Of a stretch of 45,991 nt of DNA, positions 1-8,214 are shown one piece after another (position 1 is the first letter of the stretch; every line of letters starts with the position of its first letter). The stretch comes from Gallionella sp. (GTDB lineage Bacteria; Pseudomonadota; Gammaproteobacteria; Burkholderiales; Gallionellaceae): NCBI GenBank assembly GCA_030681375.1, contig JAUXWM010000083.1, positions 1 through 45,991 of the forward strand. Reading direction: 5' to 3'. The notes beneath the pieces are model-generated. The model was not told the DNA's origin. It saw only the letters and a list, made by a program, of their open reading frames with translations, and searched no databases. Made by a program: the position numbers and the translations under genes.

Positions 1-85
1 CGTTGCGTAGTATTCATATCGGGCGTTGATCAAGTCTTCAGAACCTTAATCTTGCCAGCAATGGCCGCCCACTTCTACCTGTTTT

Positions 86-1099
86 TTGCCCTTCAACTGG
101 CAATTAATTCCGCTCAAATACGGAGTTTTGCAAGAGCCTCAGATGATAATGAATCTAAAACAGACCAAGGGTGAACTCGAAAAAAGCCAGGGGCAGTTGC
201 AAGCCGTTATCCACAATGTGATGGATGGCATCATTACCATCAATGAATCCGGTGAAATTCTGGGATTCAACCCGGCTGCAGAGCAGATTTTTGGCTACAC
301 CCAACAGGAGGTGCTGGGGAAAAGTGCCAGAATGCTGATACCGGAAGCGGAACGTAACGAATATGAGGCATCTCTCAGCCAGCATTTGCATAGCTCTCGT
401 GACAAGACAATAAGCCTACGCGGCTTTGAGGTAATGGCCATCCGTAATAATGGCGAGCAGTTCCCCGTGGAACTGTCCGCATCAGAAATGACTCTGGGTG
501 GATTACGCTATTTCATCGGCATCGTCCGTGACATTACCGAGCGCAAGCTGGCCGAACAGAAAATAGCGCACCTGGCCCACTACGATTACCTGACCGACCT
601 GCCTAACCGCGCCCTGTTTCTGGATTACCTCGCACATTCGCTGCAGCTGGCCAAACGCAATAAATGTAAACTCGCCGTGATGTTTCTTGATCTGGATGGC
701 TTCAAGCAAGTGAATGACACGCTGGGTCACGATGCGGGCGACCTGTTGCTCCAGGCTGTCTCAAGAGTGCTGAAGGAAATCATTCGCGCCTCGGATACGG
801 TGGCACGCGTGGGCGGAGATGAATTTACCTTTATCTTGAATGAGGTGGGTTCAGACGAAAACGCGGCCTTGATCGCCAATAAAATCATTGTTGCCCTGTC
901 ACAGCCGTTGGAGCTAAAAGGACAGACTTGCCAGATAGGCGCCAGTATCGGCATTGCCCTCTACCCTGATGATGCGCAAGAGACAGACATGCTCATCAAG
1001 CAAGCCGATGAGGCCATGTATCTGGCGAAAACCAGCGGGAAGAACAACTACAAATTTTATCGGGACGTATCAGGCGCACAAACCGATAAACCCAAATAG
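86..1099 (+). CDS. PAS-GGDEF diguanylate cyclase
   Basis: Predicted to make cyclic di-GMP from two GTP in the cytoplasm, with a PAS domain as sensor. After a short coiled-coil-like stretch (LEKSQGQLQ) comes a PAS domain (about residues 40-150, ending in the typical DITERK), then a GGDEF domain (about 165-330). The active-site motif is intact (ARVGGDEF), and RASD lies five residues before it, matching the RxxD inhibitory site, so the enzyme should be active and product-inhibited. The start is uncertain: the frame is closed by a stop at 47-49, the first possible start is TTG 86, and ATG 143 or 149 would remove a poorly conserved lead. No membrane segment is present, so the gene may have lost an N-terminal sensor region that such proteins often carry. 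Confidence 0.85.
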   Translation: MPFNWQLIPLKYGVLQEPQMIMNLKQTKGELEKSQGQLQAVIHNVMDGIITINESGEILGFNPAAEQIFGYTQQEVLGKSARMLIPEAERNEYEASLSQHLHSSRDKTISLRGFEVMAIRNNGEQFPVELSASEMTLGGLRYFIGIVRDITERKLAEQKIAHLAHYDYLTDLPNRALFLDYLAHSLQLAKRNKCKLAVMFLDLDGFKQVNDTLGHDAGDLLLQAVSRVLKEIIRASDTVARVGGDEFTFILNEVGSDENAALIANKIIVALSQPLELKGQTCQIGASIGIALYPDDAQETDMLIKQADEAMYLAKTSGKNNYKFYRDVSGAQTDKPK

Positions 1100-1110
1100 T
1101 TCATTTGCAT

Positions 1111-1138
1111 CGTCATTCCCGCAAAAGCGGGAATGACG
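1111..1138. repeat. CGTCATTCCCGC palindromic repeat, possible terminator
   Basis: Perfect 12-bp arms CGTCATTCCCGC (1111-1122) and GCGGGAATGACG (1127-1138) with an AAAA loop. It lies just after the GGDEF gene and before the convergent DUF1415 gene, so it could end transcription both ways, though no U-tract follows. Related copies lie at 1748-1775 and 33332-33398. Confidence 0.8.
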
Positions 1139-1188
1139 AGTTTTAGGGCTGATGAATACAACCGACGCCTTGCACGGCATGACGGGCA

Positions 1189-1731
1189 CTATTCAGGCAG
1201 GCCCAACTTAGCCCAGCCCGCATGCCCCAGCCTGTTCAGCGTCTCGATATTGTTATCCGCTATCCGGTCCGCATCCGGAAAGGCATCCACGGCACGATCC
1301 ACGCTGTCTTCGCGCAATAAGTGCAATGTTGGATAAGGCGAACGATTGGTGTAATTTTCAATGTCGTCCAACGCCGTTCCGGCGAATTGATACAGCGGAT
1401 GCAAACTGGCAACCTGGAAGGCATCGCCAAATTCCGCTTCGGCCGTAGCGATATCTACTATATCCAGAAAATCGTTATAGTCGAGGAAATCAGCCAGCAC
1501 ATAGGGGTGGATCAACAACGTCGTATCCAGTTCCTCGGGGTTCGTCTTCTGCAAATGGCGCAATTCGACCAGCAATGTTTCCAGCAGCGCCTCTTCTGTC
1601 GTGGCCGTACTAACCACGTAGCGTATCTGTTTTTTGACGTGTACTGCCTTGGCAAACGGACACAGGTTCAGCCCGATGACCGCTTTTTCCAGCCAGTCCT
1701 GAGTAGCGGCGATGATAGCTTCGTTAGTCAT
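1189..1731 (-). CDS. DUF1415 family protein
   Basis: A 180-residue soluble protein that matches the DUF1415 family by its N-terminal pattern (TQDWLEKAVIGLNLCPFAKA), the central HPYVLADFLDYNDFLD segment and the HPLYQFAG and NRSPYPTLHLLRE blocks. Length and ends fit the family. The biochemical role is not known. Single conserved Cys, His and Asp residues in these blocks could be functional, but that is inference. It is a lone gene bracketed by two copies of the CGTCATTCCCGC repeat, with no obvious operon partner. Confidence 0.85.
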   Translation of the reverse strand: MTNEAIIAATQDWLEKAVIGLNLCPFAKAVHVKKQIRYVVSTATTEEALLETLLVELRHLQKTNPEELDTTLLIHPYVLADFLDYNDFLDIVDIATAEAEFGDAFQVASLHPLYQFAGTALDDIENYTNRSPYPTLHLLREDSVDRAVDAFPDADRIADNNIETLNRLGHAGWAKLGLPE

Positions 1732-1747
1732 TTATTCTTTCCCGATT

Positions 1748-1775
1748 CGTCATTCCCGCGAAGGCGGGAATCCAG
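1748..1775. repeat. CGTCATTCCCGC palindromic repeat, second copy
   Basis: A variant of the repeat at 1111-1138: ATTCCCGC (1752-1759) pairs with GCGGGAAT (1764-1771), flanked by CGTC on the left and CCAG on the right. It lies just upstream of the DUF1415 start, between that gene and the end of srkA. Confidence 0.75.
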
Positions 1776-1824
1776 TTGATTAATAAGCCCCGCACGCGGG
1801 ACAACACTACCCTAGGTAGCCACT

Positions 1825-2814
1825 TCAACAATGTAATGGCGGTTCATCCATCAGCGCAATCTGTTCGCGCAACTCCAGGATTCTATCCTGCCAGTAGCGC
1901 TGGGTATTGAACCAGGGGAAGGCCACCGGAAACGCCGCATCGTCCCAGCGCCGCGCAATCCACGCCGAATAATGAATCAGCCTCAAGGTGCGCAACGCTT
2001 CGAGCAGATGCAGCTCGCGGGGATGGAAATCATAAAAAGCCTCGTAGCCCGCCAGCAGGTCTGCGAATTGCCTAGTTTGTTCGGCGCGCTCACCCGACAG
2101 CAGCATCCACAAATCCTGTATCGCCGGCCCCATGCGACTGTCATCGAAATCCACGAAATGCGGGCCGTCATCGGTCCACAGCACATTGCCGACATGGCAG
2201 TCGCCGTGCAGGCGCAGGATTTTGACATCACCAGCACGGTCATAACAGCGGCGCACGCCTTCCAGTGCCAATGCGACCACACCACGATAGACTTCAAGCA
2301 ATTCGGACGGGATAAAGTCGTGCGCCAGCAAATACGCGCTCGGTTCCACGCCGAAGCTCTGAATGTCCAGTGCGGGACGATGCTGATACGACTCCAGACT
2401 ACCTAGCGCATGAATGCGCCCGATAAAACGCCCCATCCACTCCAGCGTGTCGCGATTATCCAGCTCCGGCGCACGACCGCCATGCTTGCTGAAAATCGAG
2501 AAGCGAAAACCGTTAAATGTGTGCAGCGTATTGCCGTTGATTCGCAACGCAGGCACGACCGGAATCTCGCGCTCAACCAGAGTCGCGACGAAATCATGCT
2601 CTTCCAGTATGGCTTCATCGCTCCAGCGCCCGGGGCGGTAGAATTTTGCGACCAGTGCAGGCCCGTCGTCCATGCCGGCCTGGTAAACGCGATTTTCATA
2701 ACTGTTCAGCGCCAGCAGGCGGCCGTCGCCGATGAGACCGACGCTATCCAGCGCATCCAGCACGGAATCCGGCGTGAGCGAACTAAAGGGGTGGTGAGTA
2801 TGCATGGGCGGCAT
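1825..2814 (-). CDS. srkA: Stress response kinase A (YihE/RdoA)
   Basis: Cytoplasmic Ser/Thr protein kinase of the aminoglycoside-phosphotransferase fold. In E. coli SrkA counters stress-induced cell death. Visible motifs are an N-terminal nucleotide-binding region (SYENRVYQ, LVAKFYRPGRW), the catalytic loop HGDCHVGN and the metal-binding VDFDDSRMGP. The ATG at 2814 gives 329 residues, almost exactly the E. coli length; ATG 2805 is the alternative. The frame is open further upstream, but that would overlap the preceding gene and add non-conserved sequence. It follows the CobD-family gene by 38 bp in the same direction and may be cotranscribed. Confidence 0.9.
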   Translation of the reverse strand: MPPMHTHHPFSSLTPDSVLDALDSVGLIGDGRLLALNSYENRVYQAGMDDGPALVAKFYRPGRWSDEAILEEHDFVATLVEREIPVVPALRINGNTLHTFNGFRFSIFSKHGGRAPELDNRDTLEWMGRFIGRIHALGSLESYQHRPALDIQSFGVEPSAYLLAHDFIPSELLEVYRGVVALALEGVRRCYDRAGDVKILRLHGDCHVGNVLWTDDGPHFVDFDDSRMGPAIQDLWMLLSGERAEQTRQFADLLAGYEAFYDFHPRELHLLEALRTLRLIHYSAWIARRWDDAAFPVAFPWFNTQRYWQDRILELREQIALMDEPPLHC

Positions 2815-2852
2815 TGTACGGTAAGCAGACGCGGGCAATTCATGAATTACCG

Positions 2853-3803
2853 CTACCTCAGCAAACTCGCCAGCGACAGCATGAACAATATGACCAGCCA
2901 GACCACCAGCGAGCGCCACACCAGCCCGATAGTGCTTTGCATGGAGGCGACATCGGCCTTGTTGTTGCCGACACCCAGCTCCGGCCTGTTCAACAACGCG
3001 CCATCCTGCCGTATGGGCAGACCTAAACGCACGCCCAATGCTCCCGCTCCGCTGGCCAGCAGAATGCCTGTCTCGCCATCAGGCCAGCTTGCCGCCTGAG
3101 AGCGCCAGCAATACGCGGTATCCTCGAAATTGCCGACGATGGCAAAAGTGGCTGCGGTCAGGCGGATCGGCAGCCATTCCAGCAAATAAAACATTTTCCG
3201 CGAATAAGCATTGTATTTCCCCTCGCCCAATTCCTCGTCATTGAATTCATCCGCCTTCTGCGTGCGCAATCCAAGACCGAGTCGATAGAGCAAGGCACCT
3301 GCTGCGCCCCCCAGCCCCAGCAGGCTGAACAGGAAGAACCAGATAATCACGCCAAACAGATGGCGCAGTGCCGAGATCAGTGCCTGCTCGGTGGTCACGC
3401 GTGCAATTTCATCCGCATTCAATTCGGACATCGCCCTGCCACGCCACTGGCTCAACAGTTCACGCGCCTCTTTCAACTGATTGCTGCGCAATGCCTGCTG
3501 AATAGCGGTAAAGGACTGAGCGAACGGACGAAAACCCAGAGTGAGATAGAGCACCAGCACATTGAATGCCCATGCAAGGAGCGGATGCAGGTGATATAGC
3601 CAGCCATATACCACGATCACGCCGATGAGCAATGGCAACACGGCCAGCAACCAGGCCACCCGGCCATGGCTGTATTCACCGGCATTAAAATGATGCTGAA
3701 AAAAACCGGCATAACTGCTCAGCCAGCCATGCCCGTATTTACGGGAAGAGACAGGGTTAAGCTGCTCCAGCAACAGCGCGACGATCAAGGCAAACAAGCT
3801 CAT
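2853..3803 (-). CDS. CobD/CbiB family membrane protein
   Basis: Integral membrane protein of the CobD/CbiB family (adenosylcobinamide-phosphate synthase in cobalamin synthesis). It starts with a hydrophobic helix (MSLFALIVALLLEQLNPV), has further hydrophobic segments near residues 55-100 and 145-170, and ends with another (VVWLVILFMLSLASLL). The start at 3803 removes 15 weakly conserved upstream residues. No other cobalamin gene is nearby, and this betaproteobacterial branch is often found away from cob operons, so a true role in B12 synthesis is uncertain. A structural or regulatory membrane role is possible. Confidence 0.7.
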   Translation of the reverse strand: MSLFALIVALLLEQLNPVSSRKYGHGWLSSYAGFFQHHFNAGEYSHGRVAWLLAVLPLLIGVIVVYGWLYHLHPLLAWAFNVLVLYLTLGFRPFAQSFTAIQQALRSNQLKEARELLSQWRGRAMSELNADEIARVTTEQALISALRHLFGVIIWFFLFSLLGLGGAAGALLYRLGLGLRTQKADEFNDEELGEGKYNAYSRKMFYLLEWLPIRLTAATFAIVGNFEDTAYCWRSQAASWPDGETGILLASGAGALGVRLGLPIRQDGALLNRPELGVGNNKADVASMQSTIGLVWRSLVVWLVILFMLSLASLLR

Positions 3804-3891
3804 GGCATCAGAAAACGTCAACAGAATAAGTGGGCATAAAGATAGCACACGTTAGCGCCGCTTGTCGTCGCCGTACTGTAGTGGTATAAAA

Positions 3892-3900
3892 CGATGTCCT
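3892..3900 (+). promoter_or_regulatory. Possible extended -10 promoter of DUF2145 gene
   Basis: TGGTATAAA fits an extended -10 element (TGn plus TATAAA) 26 bp before the ATG at 3926. No good -35 box is seen, as is usual for extended -10 promoters. It lies between divergent genes. Confidence 0.35.
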
Positions 3901-3925
3901 CATCCGCTGCTAATCGCGAGGCCAT

Positions 3926-4702
3926 ATGCGCTACCTGTTCGGGATTTTCATTCTTGTTGTTCATCTGTCCGCTTATGCCGGCAGCCAGGCGGGTGGCGCG
4001 CCGCAGTTTCCCGCCGAGCAGATCATCCAGTTTTCCAAACAGGTAGAAAAAACACTGGCCGCAAAAGGTGCGCATGTCGCCATTCTGGCGCGCATGGGTC
4101 GTCCTGCTGCCGAACTGCCAGAAGGAATGCATTTCACCCATGTCGCCTTTGCGGTGTATTCGCAAATCACCACGGCGGATGGCCGCAAAATACCGGGTTA
4201 TGCGATATACAACTTGTATCAACAAAATGGTCGTCCGGAAATCAGCGATTTGATACAGGATTTCCCGGTGGATTTCTTTGCGGGTGTGGCCGTGATGGAA
4301 GCAGGCGTTATTATTCCTTCCACAGATCTGCAAAAACGTCTGTTGGAAGTGATCAATTCGCCGACCTATTCAGCATTGCACGATCCGCATTATTCTCTGA
4401 TCGCCAATCCCTACACGCTAGGAAAACAGAACTGCACCGAGCACACGCTGGATGTCATCAATGCAGCCATCTATCAGACCAGCGACATCAAGGTCATCAA
4501 GGCAAATGAAAAAGCGTATTTCGAGGCTCAAGTTGTTAACGTAAGCCCGCTCAAACTGGTACTGGGCTCAATGTTCAGCGCTGAAGTATCCACATCGGAT
4601 CAACAAGGCAAACCGGTTACTGCGACATTTGAGACCATAGGCAGGTATTTGCAGAAGTATGATAGCGGTTCAGAACTCATGATCGTCACCCCGGAACGCT
4701 AG
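3926..4702 (+). CDS. DUF2145 family secreted protein
   Basis: A 258-residue protein with an N-terminal signal peptide (MRYLFGIFILVVHLSAYAG), so probably periplasmic. The body matches DUF2145 (FTHVAFAVYSQI, GYAIYNLYQ, DFPVDFFAGV, NCTEHTLDVINAA). The NCTEH segment with a lone Cys and a downstream His resembles papain-like or NlpC-like folds, but that catalytic reading is inference. A strong terminator follows and the gene is monocistronic. The physiological role is unknown. Confidence 0.8.
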   Translation: MRYLFGIFILVVHLSAYAGSQAGGAPQFPAEQIIQFSKQVEKTLAAKGAHVAILARMGRPAAELPEGMHFTHVAFAVYSQITTADGRKIPGYAIYNLYQQNGRPEISDLIQDFPVDFFAGVAVMEAGVIIPSTDLQKRLLEVINSPTYSALHDPHYSLIANPYTLGKQNCTEHTLDVINAAIYQTSDIKVIKANEKAYFEAQVVNVSPLKLVLGSMFSAEVSTSDQQGKPVTATFETIGRYLQKYDSGSELMIVTPER

Positions 4703-4714
4703 TTCTGCGCACGT

Positions 4715-4746
4715 AAAAAACCGCACGGCGTCGCGTGCGGTTTTTT
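4715..4746. terminator. Bidirectional intrinsic terminator
   Basis: Perfect inverted repeat: 4715-4727 (AAAAAACCGCACG) pairs with 4734-4746 (CGTGCGGTTTTTT) around a 6-nt loop. There is a U-tract on either strand. It sits between the convergent DUF2145 and histone-like genes and should end both transcripts. Confidence 0.92.
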
Positions 4747-4759
4747 GAGCGTCAGAAGC

Positions 4760-5254
4760 CTACCCGCTCAGTTTTTCTGCAATTTCGATCTCGGCTGCAG
4801 CCCAGTGCTCCGTGGTGCTACCCTGAAAACCGGAGCGTTCGGCGATGTAGTAAGCCGCCGTTTCCACCATGCGATAGCGTTCCTGAGCAGAAGGTTGCGC
4901 CACTGCCTGTTGCTTGGCTGGCTTGGCGGCGACCGCTTTCTTTACCGCAGGTTTTTTTTCAGCGGCAGGTGCCTTCTTTACAGCCGGTTTCTTTGCAACG
5001 GTGGTTGCCGCAGCAACTGCCTTTGCCGGTTTCTTTACAGCGGGTGCTACGGTTGATGTTTTCTTTGCTTCAACAGCTGTTGCGGGGAAAGGCCAAACAG
5101 CAGCAGCCTCTTTTTTCGCTGCAGGCGCTTTTTTTACTGCTGGCGATTTTTTCTCAGCCACTTTGGCGCCTGCCACACTGCCCGTTGTTGCTGCGCTAAC
5201 CTTTTTGCTGACAGCCGCTTTTTTGACGGCTGGCTGTTTCTTTTCTTCTACCAT
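4760..5254 (-). CDS. Histone H1-like protein with C-terminal DUF2934
   Basis: A 164-residue protein in two parts. Residues 1 to about 120 are very rich in Lys, Ala, Val and Pro, with repeated KKPAVKKA-type units like histone H1 and bacterial AlgP/HctB-type proteins. This part is probably disordered and DNA-binding. The last 40 residues (ERYRMVETAAYYIAERSGF...EHWAAAEIEI) match the DUF2934 domain. A nucleoid-associated role is inferred from composition. The repetitive codons make the region prone to copy-number change. It is monocistronic and shares its terminator with the convergent DUF2145 gene. Confidence 0.8.
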   Translation of the reverse strand: MVEEKKQPAVKKAAVSKKVSAATTGSVAGAKVAEKKSPAVKKAPAAKKEAAAVWPFPATAVEAKKTSTVAPAVKKPAKAVAAATTVAKKPAVKKAPAAEKKPAVKKAVAAKPAKQQAVAQPSAQERYRMVETAAYYIAERSGFQGSTTEHWAAAEIEIAEKLSG

Positions 5255-5415
5255 GATTGCGATCTCCCGGATAACAACATTAGTTCAAAAAACCCCTTGT
5301 GGCGACGCATAGTATTGCGCCATACCGTTGCAGTCAACAAATTGCGCTGTAATCAGTTCAGCTCTATTGCGTAAATTTTATCTACATATACGCAATAAAC
5401 GGCACCAGCCAGGCC

Positions 5416-6528
5416 TTATTCCTGACGCTGCCGCAGCGCGACACGCTTGATATACGCCTCGCGGGCGATTTGTGCATCTTCCAGAAAGTAAGGCAACTCT
5501 TTCAGCAACATGGCTTGCGGGCCGTCCACCAGCGCTTTGGGCGGCACCGGATGAAAATCCACCAGCACCATATTGGCGCCCGCCAGAATACCCTGCGCCG
5601 TGACATGCATCATGTCCATGATGCCGTCGGGCGATGCGGCGCGCGAACCAACCGAATGCGAGGGATCGACGCACACCGGCATACGGGTCAGGCGCTTCAC
5701 CACCGGCACATGGGCAAAATCAACAAAATTGCGATGCGGGTCCGCCATATTGGTCTTCATGCCGCGCAGACAGAACACCACATTGCGGTTGCCTTCGGAT
5801 GCCAGATATTCTGCGGCATTCAGCGATTCATCCAGCGTGATTCCGAAACCGCGCTTGAGCAGCACCGGCATCTTGGTCTGACGCCCGACAATCTTGAGCA
5901 ACTCGAAGTTTTGCGTATTGCGCGTGCCGATTTGCAGCATCACACCAGTCGGCTCCCCGGTCTGATGCAGTGCTTCGTTGATTTCATCCAGATGCGACTC
6001 GTGGGTAATTTCCATCGCCATCACCTTGATGCCGTACTTGCCCGCCAGCTCAAACACGTAGGGCAAGCAGCTCTTGCCATGCCCCTGAAAGGCGTAAGGA
6101 CTGGTGCGCGGCTTGTAAGCGCCCATGCGCGTGCACACCTGACCGTTATCGCGCAACGCGCGCAGCATGATTTCGACATGCTCGCGATTGTCCACCGCAC
6201 ACAATCCGGCAAATACATTCAGCGTGTCCTGACCGAAACGCACGCCGTTATATTCAAAATGCGTAGGCCGCTGATCGTCCTTATGCCGCCCCAGTATGCG
6301 ATATTCCTCGGACACCCGCACCACTCGTTCGACACAGGGCAAATTCTGCATATCCTCGATATCCAGCAGTTTGGTGTTACCGATCAAATAGATTTCCGTC
6401 AGGCTCTGTTCGCTGCCACGCTCGATATGCACTCGCGTCTGTATGCCCTGCATCGCGGACAGATGGGCCAGCAACTGCTGGTATTCCTGAGGCTTTTCAC
6501 TTACATCGGAACTGAGTATCAGAATCAT
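5416..6528 (-). CDS. Divergent type I-beta DAHP synthase
   Basis: Homologue of 3-deoxy-D-arabino-heptulosonate 7-phosphate synthase, which joins PEP and erythrose 4-phosphate at the start of the shikimate pathway. An N-terminal ferredoxin-like domain (about 1-75) precedes the barrel, as in the Thermotoga enzyme. KPRTSPYAFQG, PVLLKRGF, VDPSHSVGSR and the final DGPQAM are typical. Unusual changes are AGLCAVD where the family has AGPCSVE, CLRGMKT where it has CERGIRT, and VDFHPVP where it has VEVHPxP, so a metal-ligand Glu is replaced by Asp. It may be a true but divergent enzyme or a paralogue with another substrate. Its start overlaps the end of the nucleotidase gene by 4 nt (ATGA). Confidence 0.75.
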   Translation of the reverse strand: MILILSSDVSEKPQEYQQLLAHLSAMQGIQTRVHIERGSEQSLTEIYLIGNTKLLDIEDMQNLPCVERVVRVSEEYRILGRHKDDQRPTHFEYNGVRFGQDTLNVFAGLCAVDNREHVEIMLRALRDNGQVCTRMGAYKPRTSPYAFQGHGKSCLPYVFELAGKYGIKVMAMEITHESHLDEINEALHQTGEPTGVMLQIGTRNTQNFELLKIVGRQTKMPVLLKRGFGITLDESLNAAEYLASEGNRNVVFCLRGMKTNMADPHRNFVDFAHVPVVKRLTRMPVCVDPSHSVGSRAASPDGIMDMMHVTAQGILAGANMVLVDFHPVPPKALVDGPQAMLLKELPYFLEDAQIAREAYIKRVALRQRQE

Positions 6529-7186
6529 GCATTTCCCCTCGAATTATTCACCAGCCTATGCATCATGCCCGGCAGCTGCACGATGTCACTGATTTTTACG
6601 TCCACGCAAGCTGGAAGCTTATTGCCCGCATTGACCCAGACCGTGCGCATCCCCAGCCGTTTGGCCGCCTGCAGGTTTTCCAGACTGTCTTCAATCATCA
6701 CACACTGCGCCGGCCTGGCACGATGCCGCTGCATCACATGCCTGAAACCAAAAAAATCGGGTTTGGGACGATAACGCGTATGCTCCACAGCCACCACATC
6801 ATCGAACAAATCTGTCACCCGCAACAGTTTCAGCACCGCATGCGCATAATGCTGCGGCGCATTTGAGAACACCACTTTTCTGCCTGGCAAAGCGCGCAAT
6901 ACATGGCGCAAACGCGGCTCGCGCAACACCATGTGCCGCAACTCGGGAAACTGATGCGTGTGCCAGAGAAAATGTGTGGGGTCCGTGCCGTGATGGCGCA
7001 TCAAACCACTGAGTGTCGCGCCATAACGCTGCCAGTAATGCGTGCGCAACGCATTCGCCTCAACCTCGTCCAGTTGCAGATGTTTCTGCAAGTAAGCCGT
7101 CATACTGCGATTGATGTGCGGGAAAATGTGCGGACTCGCGTTGTGCAGCGTATTGTCCAGATCAAAAATCCACAGCGTGGAAGTCA

Positions 7187-7187
<1 letters not shown>
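6525..7187 (-). CDS. HAD-family pyrimidine 5'-nucleotidase
   Basis: Cytoplasmic haloacid-dehalogenase phosphatase of the pyrimidine 5'-nucleotidase (SDT1/YjjG-like) subgroup. HAD motif I is FDLDNTLH at the N-terminus, motif II is FSNAP, the motif III lysine lies in RYRPKPDFFGF, and motif IV is MIEDSLENL. The 220-residue length fits. The ATG overlaps the argB stop by 1 nt (TAATG) and the gene's own stop overlaps the DAHP synthase start, so the three genes form a translationally coupled operon. Next to argB this gene type is common in betaproteobacteria. The exact nucleotide substrate cannot be read from sequence. Confidence 0.85.
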
Positions 7188-8080
<893 letters not shown>

Positions 8081-8091
8081 TTAAAAGGGGG

Positions 8092-8124
8092 GGCGAGTTG
8101 AAGCTCAGTGGACTTCAACTCGCC
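8092..8124 (-). promoter_or_regulatory. Hairpin in argB leader or terminator of MscS gene
   Basis: GGCGAGTTGAAG (8092-8103) and CTTCAACTCGCC (8113-8124) form a perfect 12-bp stem with a 9-nt loop. On the minus strand it is followed by a C-run, a TTTT and a ribosome-binding site (AAGGA) before the argB ATG. It could end the upstream MscS transcript or act as a leader attenuator for argB. Confidence 0.6.
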
Positions 8125-8214
8125 AAAATTTGGCGCGAATTTTACACCAGAAGAAAATATGCTGCGCTGACTATCATGCCGCTTCAGGCAGTTTCGCCAA
8201 TCTGATGACCAAAA

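Noticed and set aside
1..85. End of another gene before the PAS-GGDEF gene
   Set aside because: Frame 1 is open to about 171 with a hydrophobic stretch, but it is too short to assign and overlaps the cyclase.
4735..5312. Long plus-strand frames opposite the histone-like gene
   Set aside because: They mirror the Ala/Lys repeats of the real minus-strand gene and end inside the terminator region; composition is that of an antisense shadow.
5470..6774. 434-codon plus-strand frame opposite the DAHP synthase
   Set aside because: Rich in His, Arg and Cys without any domain; it lies antisense to two clear genes.
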